Source of the DNA: Streptococcus mitis
GTDB lineage: Bacteria; Bacillota; Bacilli; Lactobacillales; Streptococcaceae
Direction: 5' to 3'
Assembly (NCBI GenBank): GCA_001560895.1
Contig: CP014326.1
Span: forward strand, 1,438,001 to 1,502,000
Length of the DNA stretch: 64,000 nt
In this document: one piece after another, positions 59,561 through 64,000 of the stretch
Layout: every line of letters begins with the position of its first letter
Numbering within the stretch: position 1 is the first letter of the stretch
Program-made: the position numbers and the translations under genes
Notes under the pieces: generated by a model
Told to the model about the DNA's origin: nothing
Databases searched by the model: none
Seen by the model: the letters and a program-made list of their open reading frames with translations, nothing else

Positions 59561-61402
59561 TTATTCAGCTGATTTTTTCTTCTTGTTAGCTTTCTCACGC
59601 TCTGCCTTGTTAAGGATTTGTTTACGCAAACGGATAGACTCAGGCGTTACTTCCATGTACTCATCGTCGTTCAAGAACTCAAGAGACTCTTCAAGTGTCA
59701 AGATACGAGGCGTCTTGATAACAGCTGTTTGGTCCTTAGTAGCTGAACGAACGTTAGTCATTTGTTTGGCCTTAGTGATGTTAACTGTCAAGTCATTTTC
59801 ACGAGAGTTTTCACCGATGATCATTCCTTCATAAACCTCAGTACCTGGGTTGACAAAGATTGTTCCACGTTCTTCGATAGACATGATTGAGTAAGTTGTA
59901 GCCTTACCAGCATCGATAGAAACAAGGGCACCACGGTGACGACCACCAATTTCACCTGGAATCAATGGCAAGTATTGGTCGAAGGTATGGTTCATGATAC
60001 CGTAACCACGAGTCATTGACAAGAACTCAGTTGAGTATCCAATCAAACCACGCGCTGGAACAAGGAAGACCAAACGAGTTTGACCATTACCAGTTGAAAT
60101 CATATCCAACATTTCACCCTTACGTTCAGAAAGGCTTTGGATAACAGATCCTTGGTATTCTTCTGGAGTGTCGATTTGAACACGTTCAAATGGCTCACAT
60201 TTAACACCATCGATTTCTTTTACGATAACCTCTGGACGAGATACTTGAAGTTCATAACCCTCACGACGCATTGTTTCGATAAGGATTGACAAGTGCAATT
60301 CTCCACGTCCTGAAACCGTCCATTTATCTGGTGAATCAGTTGGGTCAACACGAAGGGAAACGTCTGTTTGCAATTCAGCCTGCAAGCGTTCTTCCACCTT
60401 ACGAGAAGTTACCCATTTACCTTCTTTACCAGCAAATGGTGAGTTGTTTACCAAGAAAGTCATTTGAAGAGTTGGTTCATCGATGTGTAGGATTGGAAGA
60501 GCTTCAACTGCATCTGTCGGAGTAATTGTTTCACCGACAAAGATGTCTTCCATACCTGAAACGGCAATCAAGTCACCTGCTTTTGCTTCTTGGATTTCAC
60601 GACGTTCCAAACCAAAGAAACCGAAGAGTTTTGTAACACGGAAGTTTTTTGTTGTGCCATCCAATTTAGAAAGAGTAACTTGATCCCCAACCTTAACAGT
60701 ACCACGAAAGACACGACCGATACCGATACGTCCAACGAAGTCATTGTAGTCCAAAAGTGACACTTGGAACTGCAAAGGCTCATCTGAGTTATCTACTGGA
60801 GCTGGGATATGGTCGATAATTGTGTCAAAGATTGGTGCCATAGTAGTTTCTTGATCAGCTGGATCATCTGACAATGAAGAAGTTCCGTTGATCGCTGATG
60901 CATAGACCACTGGGAAGTCAAGCTGGTCGTCATCTGCACCAAGCTCGATGAAAAGTTCCAAGACTTCGTCCACTACTTCTGCTGGACGAGCTGATGGTTT
61001 ATCGATTTTGTTAACAACCACGATTGGCACAAGGTCTTGTTCCAAGGCTTTTTTCAATACGAAACGAGTCTGTGGCATTGTTCCTTCGTAGGCATCTACG
61101 ACCAAAACAACACCGTCAACCATTTTCATGATACGCTCAACTTCTCCACCGAAGTCCGCGTGTCCTGGTGTGTCCATGATGTTGATACGAGTTCCGTTGT
61201 AGGCAACGGCTGTATTTTTAGCAAGGATGGTAATTCCACGCTCTTTCTCGATATCATTTGAGTCCATGGCACGCTCTGCCAATTCAGTACGTGCATCAAG
61301 CGTTTCTGATTGTTTCAATAATTCGTCAACGAGGGTTGTTTTACCGTGGTCAACGTGGGCGATAATCGCAATGTTACGGATATCTTCTCTTAATTTTGTC
61401 AT
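59561..61402 (-). CDS. typA: Ribosome-associated GTPase TypA/BipA
   Basis: Translational GTPase for ribosome assembly and stress growth. 613 residues from ATG at 61402 (the frame extends to 61423 but MTKLRED is the family start). G1 is AHVDHGKTT (about 16-24), G3 DTPGHADF, G4 NKIDKPSA, then EF-G-like domains III and V and the BipA-specific C-terminus. Confidence 0.95.
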   Translation of the reverse strand: MTKLREDIRNIAIIAHVDHGKTTLVDELLKQSETLDARTELAERAMDSNDIEKERGITILAKNTAVAYNGTRINIMDTPGHADFGGEVERIMKMVDGVVLVVDAYEGTMPQTRFVLKKALEQDLVPIVVVNKIDKPSARPAEVVDEVLELFIELGADDDQLDFPVVYASAINGTSSLSDDPADQETTMAPIFDTIIDHIPAPVDNSDEPLQFQVSLLDYNDFVGRIGIGRVFRGTVKVGDQVTLSKLDGTTKNFRVTKLFGFFGLERREIQEAKAGDLIAVSGMEDIFVGETITPTDAVEALPILHIDEPTLQMTFLVNNSPFAGKEGKWVTSRKVEERLQAELQTDVSLRVDPTDSPDKWTVSGRGELHLSILIETMRREGYELQVSRPEVIVKEIDGVKCEPFERVQIDTPEEYQGSVIQSLSERKGEMLDMISTGNGQTRLVFLVPARGLIGYSTEFLSMTRGYGIMNHTFDQYLPLIPGEIGGRHRGALVSIDAGKATTYSIMSIEERGTIFVNPGTEVYEGMIIGENSRENDLTVNITKAKQMTNVRSATKDQTAVIKTPRILTLEESLEFLNDDEYMEVTPESIRLRKQILNKAEREKANKKKKSAE

Positions 61403-61444
61403 GATTTCCTCTATAATATTCAAAATTTATTTTCTAACTGAACG

Positions 61445-61453
61445 ATTATACCA
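61445..61453 (-). promoter_or_regulatory. Extended -10 promoter of typA
   Basis: TGG-TATAAT on the minus strand, 42 nt before the ATG. Confidence 0.6.
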
Positions 61454-61525
61454 TAATTTCAAGTAAATAACATAATTCAAGCAAGTGTAAATGTTTTCAC
61501 TCTGCTTTTCTTTTCACGTCAAGTC

Positions 61526-61554
61526 TTTTCAAAGTAAGAGACTTATGATAAGAT
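61526..61554 (+). promoter_or_regulatory. Promoter very close to the rsuA start
   Basis: TTTTCA, 17-nt spacer ending TGA, TAAGAT; ATG is 9 nt after the -10. A leader of only about two nt would result, with an AGG at most as SD. Confidence 0.5.
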
Positions 61555-61563
61555 AGGCACAGT

Positions 61564-62289
61564 ATGCGTTTAGATAATTTATTAGCTCAAGAAAAAATCA
61601 GCCGAAAGGCCATGAAGCAAGCCTTACTCAAAGGGGAAATTCTCGTCGATGGTTGCCCAGCCCGCTCCCTAGCCCAAAATATCGATACAGGACTACAGGA
61701 GCTCCTCTTTCGGGGCCGAATCATTCAAGGCTATGATCACACCTATCTTATGCTTCATAAACCTGCTGGTGTCGTTACAGCCAACAAAGACAAGGAACTT
61801 CCAACCGTCATGGACCTCCTTCCGCCTGACATCCAGTCTGACAAGCTCTATGCCATCGGTCGACTGGATCGAGATACGACAGGACTCCTCCTCTTGACTG
61901 ACAATGGCCCCTTGGGCTTCCAGCTCCTCCATCCCCAATATCATGTCAATAAGACTTACCAAGTTGAGGTTAATGGACTTCTGACACCTGACCATATCCA
62001 AGCCTTTCAAAAAGGGATTGTCTTTTTAGATGGCACTATCTGTAAACCTGCAAGTCTAGAGATTCTATCTGCAAGTCCTTCCTACAGTCAAGCCTCTATC
62101 ACCATTTCAGAAGGAAAATTTCATCAAGTCAAGAAAATGTTCCTCTCGGTTGGTGTCAAGGTGACCTCCCTCAAACGCACCCAATTTGGCCCTTGGAGCT
62201 TGGATGACAATCTTCAAGAAGGAGACTATCGCCCCCTAAACTCCCAAGAATTAGCAAACATTCGTGACTTTCTAAGAAAAAGTGGTTAA
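61564..62289 (+). CDS. rsuA: 16S rRNA pseudouridine synthase (RsuA family)
   Basis: Pseudouridylates rRNA; the RsuA family acts on 16S U516. 241 residues: an N-terminal S4 RNA-binding domain (1-50, LAQEKISRKAMKQALLKGEI shortened) and the catalytic Asp in GRLDRDTTGLLLLT (about 99-112). Function by family; exact site inferred. Confidence 0.9.
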   Translation: MRLDNLLAQEKISRKAMKQALLKGEILVDGCPARSLAQNIDTGLQELLFRGRIIQGYDHTYLMLHKPAGVVTANKDKELPTVMDLLPPDIQSDKLYAIGRLDRDTTGLLLLTDNGPLGFQLLHPQYHVNKTYQVEVNGLLTPDHIQAFQKGIVFLDGTICKPASLEILSASPSYSQASITISEGKFHQVKKMFLSVGVKVTSLKRTQFGPWSLDDNLQEGDYRPLNSQELANIRDFLRKSG

Positions 62290-62320
62290 AAAATGAGCTC
62301 GGAACATCCAAGCTCGTTTT
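62290..62320. terminator. Terminator between rsuA and the rhodanese-like gene
   Basis: AAAATGAGCT-11-AGCTCGTTTT with A and T flanks, usable on both strands. Confidence 0.7.
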
Positions 62321-62321
62321 C

Positions 62322-62705
62322 TTATTTCTCGACTTTGATTTTCCCTTTCCAAGAATCCAAACCATAAGAAAGGATATAAATCTCAGAAAAACCTTGTTTT
62401 TTCAAGTAAAGGGCCGCATTTGTAACCCGTTGCGCACGTTGGTTTTCGTAGAGAAGGACAGGTTTATCCTTACGAAGGGCTGCAAGACTAGTCTTCAACT
62501 GACTTGAAGGAATATTGCGGGCACCAAGGATATGTTTTCTATGGAATTCTGCTGGATCGCGCAAATCAATCAATTGACCTGTACGAATCAAGGCTTCAAA
62601 CTCCTCATTGTCTACAATTTTAGCCGCACGACGAATACGAAGATAGTTAAAGCCCATCCATGCCAACATTGCCAGTATAAGTGCCCACAAAATCCAAGTA
62701 ACCAT
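62322..62705 (-). CDS. Membrane-anchored rhodanese-like protein lacking the catalytic Cys
   Basis: 127 residues: one N-terminal membrane segment (about 3-20) and a rhodanese fold (LIDLRDPAEFHRKHILGARNIP, about 49-70 shortened). Where sulfurtransferases have Cys in the active-site loop, this protein reads LLYENQRAQR (about 84-93), so it is unlikely to transfer sulfur. It overlaps yqgQ by one base and is co-transcribed. Confidence 0.85.
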   Translation of the reverse strand: MVTWILWALILAMLAWMGFNYLRIRRAAKIVDNEEFEALIRTGQLIDLRDPAEFHRKHILGARNIPSSQLKTSLAALRKDKPVLLYENQRAQRVTNAALYLKKQGFSEIYILSYGLDSWKGKIKVEK

Positions 62706-62926
62706 TAGTTCTTTTCTCCATTTTTCTCAATATAATCCAATTCTACTTTGTGCTCTCTGCGAAGAACCGCTTCTGCTTCTAGATAGTCTAATTTGTCCAT
62801 CAACCCTGCATCGTAAATTCGAGAGAGCTCCAACTTCATCAGTTCAATATCATATAAGCGTTTTCCCATATAAACAATAATACCAAATCGTTTGAGGAAT
62901 TGCTGCACATCATAGAATGTTTTCAT
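62705..62926 (-). CDS. yqgQ: YqgQ-family small protein (DUF910)
   Basis: 73 residues beginning MKTFYDVQQFLKRFG, with YMGKRLYDIELMKLEL, as in YqgQ of Bacillus. Function unknown; helical and soluble. The start at 62926 matches the family; an ATG at 62935 in the same frame overlaps the -10 box. The message would begin about at the start codon. Confidence 0.85.
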   Translation of the reverse strand: MKTFYDVQQFLKRFGIIVYMGKRLYDIELMKLELSRIYDAGLMDKLDYLEAEAVLRREHKVELDYIEKNGEKN

Positions 62927-62933
62927 AAGACTC

Positions 62934-62962
62934 ATTCTAGCAAAATTTTGTGTTTTTTTCAA
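62934..62962 (-). promoter_or_regulatory. Promoter abutting the yqgQ start codon
   Basis: TTGAAA, 17-nt spacer ending TGC, TAGAAT, then GAGTCTT and ATG. The predicted mRNA is leaderless. Confidence 0.7.
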
Positions 62963-63001
62963 GAAGAGACTCACACAATGCTCCTGATTTTCCTATCTTC
63001 T

Positions 63002-63031
63002 TTGGCGATTCTGACGCAAGTGTGGTACAAT
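63002..63031 (+). promoter_or_regulatory. Promoter abutting the lysR start codon
   Basis: TTGGCG, 18-nt spacer ending TGG, TACAAT, then AAAAAC and ATG; no SD. It is divergent from the yqgQ promoter, 39 bp between the -35 boxes. Confidence 0.65.
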
Positions 63032-63037
63032 AAAAAC

Positions 63038-63946
63038 ATGAGAATTCAACAATTACACTATATTATCAAAATCGTCGAAACTGGCTCCATGAATGAAGCA
63101 GCTAAGCAACTCTTTATCACTCAACCTAGTCTTTCCAATGCAGTGAGAGATTTGGAAAATGAAATGGGCATTGAAATCTTTATCCGCAATCCTAAGGGCA
63201 TCACCTTGACCCGTGATGGGATGGAGTTCCTCTCTTATGCCCGTCAAGTTGTCGAGCAAACCCAGCTTCTGGAAGAACGCTATAAAAATCCTGTCGCCCA
63301 CCGCGAACTTTTTAGCGTTTCCTCTCAACACTATGCCTTTGTGGTCAATGCCTTTGTCTCTTTGCTCAAGAAAAGTGATATGGAGAAATACGAGCTTTTC
63401 CTTCGTGAAACTCGGACTTGGGAGATTATCGACGATGTCAAGAACTTCCGTAGTGAGGTCGGTGTTCTCTTCTTAAACAGCTACAACCGTGATGTTTTAA
63501 CAAAAATGCTGGATGACAACCACCTGCTGGCTCACCATCTCTTCACAGCCCAGCCTCATATCTTTGTCAGCAAGACCAATCCTCTGGCAAAGAAAGACAA
63601 GGTGAAACTGTCTGATTTGGAAAACTTCCCTTACCTCAGCTATGATCAAGGGACACACAACTCCTTCTACTTTTCAGAGGAAATCCTTTCCCAAGAGCAT
63701 CACAAGAAATCCATCGTGGTTAGTGACCGTGCCACCCTCTTTAATCTCTTGATTGGTTTGGATGGTTACACCATTGCGACAGGTATTTTGAACAGTAATC
63801 TTAACGGAGACAATATTGTTTCCATCCCACTGGACATTGACGACCCCATAGAGCTGGTCTATATCCAGCATGAAAAAACCAGCCTGTCTAAGATGGGCGA
63901 ACGCTTTATCGACTATCTACTAGAAGAAGTCCAGTTTGATAGTTGA
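63038..63946 (+). CDS. LysR-family transcriptional regulator
   Basis: 302 residues from ATG at 63038. Winged-helix domain at about 1-60 (LHYIIKIVETGSMNEAAKQLFITQPSLSNAVRDLE, in part), then a type II effector-binding domain. The same frame runs back to 62900 across the divergent promoter, so the short start is chosen. Divergent from yqgQ, which it may control; the effector is unknown. Confidence 0.9.
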   Translation: MRIQQLHYIIKIVETGSMNEAAKQLFITQPSLSNAVRDLENEMGIEIFIRNPKGITLTRDGMEFLSYARQVVEQTQLLEERYKNPVAHRELFSVSSQHYAFVVNAFVSLLKKSDMEKYELFLRETRTWEIIDDVKNFRSEVGVLFLNSYNRDVLTKMLDDNHLLAHHLFTAQPHIFVSKTNPLAKKDKVKLSDLENFPYLSYDQGTHNSFYFSEEILSQEHHKKSIVVSDRATLFNLLIGLDGYTIATGILNSNLNGDNIVSIPLDIDDPIELVYIQHEKTSLSKMGERFIDYLLEEVQFDS

Positions 63947-63954
63947 GAAATAAT

Positions 63955-63998
63955 AAGAACCAATATGTAGGCCAGCAACAACCTACGCATTGGTTCTT
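63955..63998 (+). terminator. Terminator of the lysR gene
   Basis: AAGAACCAATATGTAGG pairs with CCTACGCATTGGTTCTT (two mismatches), ending in TTTT at the window edge. Confidence 0.75.
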
Positions 63999-64000
63999 TT

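Noticed and set aside
62900..63037. Longer LysR frame starting at 62900
   Set aside because: The extra 46 codons cover both divergent promoters and precede the conserved LysR N-terminus.

Overview
The window is low-GC, Gram-positive chromosomal DNA that fits a streptococcus of the mitis/pneumoniae group. The evidence is BOX and RUP intergenic repeats, an IS1167-like ISL3 element, an IS200 fossil, extended -10 (TGnTATAAT) promoters almost everywhere, an H2O2-producing pyruvate oxidase (SpxB) and lactate oxidase, and a cop operon whose ATPase has a cupredoxin-like N-terminus. Species within the group cannot be fixed from the sequence alone.

Layout. Bases 1-7331 hold a shikimate/tyrosine block read on the minus strand (rRNA methyltransferase, aroD, aroE, aroB, aroC, tyrA, a YheA/YmcA-like gene, then the 5' part of aroA). 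A divergent LTA-synthase-family sulfatase follows. Bases 9600-10620 are a repeat-rich gap with a BOX, a small membrane-protein ORF, an IS200 transposase relic and a RUP. Next come a DEAD-box helicase, an EEP-fold hydrolase, a glucose-type PTS permease, ftsX/ftsE, prfB with its programmed frameshift, a CBS-ACT protein, the livJHMGF importer, ylbG, clpP, upp, a dCMP deaminase and a TetR/DegV pair. Bases 27700-33354 carry a flavoprotein, a DUF1697 gene, a TipA-like MerR regulator, an NSS transporter, manA and a VOC protein. A complete IS with 8-bp target duplications sits between the VOC gene and spxB. The copY-cupA-copA operon follows.

Bases 40000-49300 are a thiamine region with three TPP riboswitches: a frameshifted thiD, a ykoEDC-tenA-thiW-thiM-thiE operon, and a second tenA-thiM-thiE set. 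Two of the riboswitches are identical over 91 nt. Then come lctO, a polar amino-acid ABC importer, a PyrR-type leader with pyrF-pyrE, murD-murG-divIB, typA, rsuA, a rhodanese-like protein, yqgQ and a LysR regulator.

How the genes connect. SpxB needs TPP, so thiamine salvage and the peroxide-generating oxidases (SpxB, LctO) are metabolically linked, and copper export lies between them. Candidate cre boxes precede spxB, lctO and the PTS gene, which suggests catabolite control.

The most notable signals outside the genes are several promoters whose -10 box lies 6-9 nt before the start codon, predicting leaderless or nearly leaderless mRNAs. Others are the inferred 13-bp deletion that breaks thiD, the IS insertion in the U-tract of the spxB terminator, and structured leaders or gaps with no assigned function. 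I found no clear new multi-gene system.
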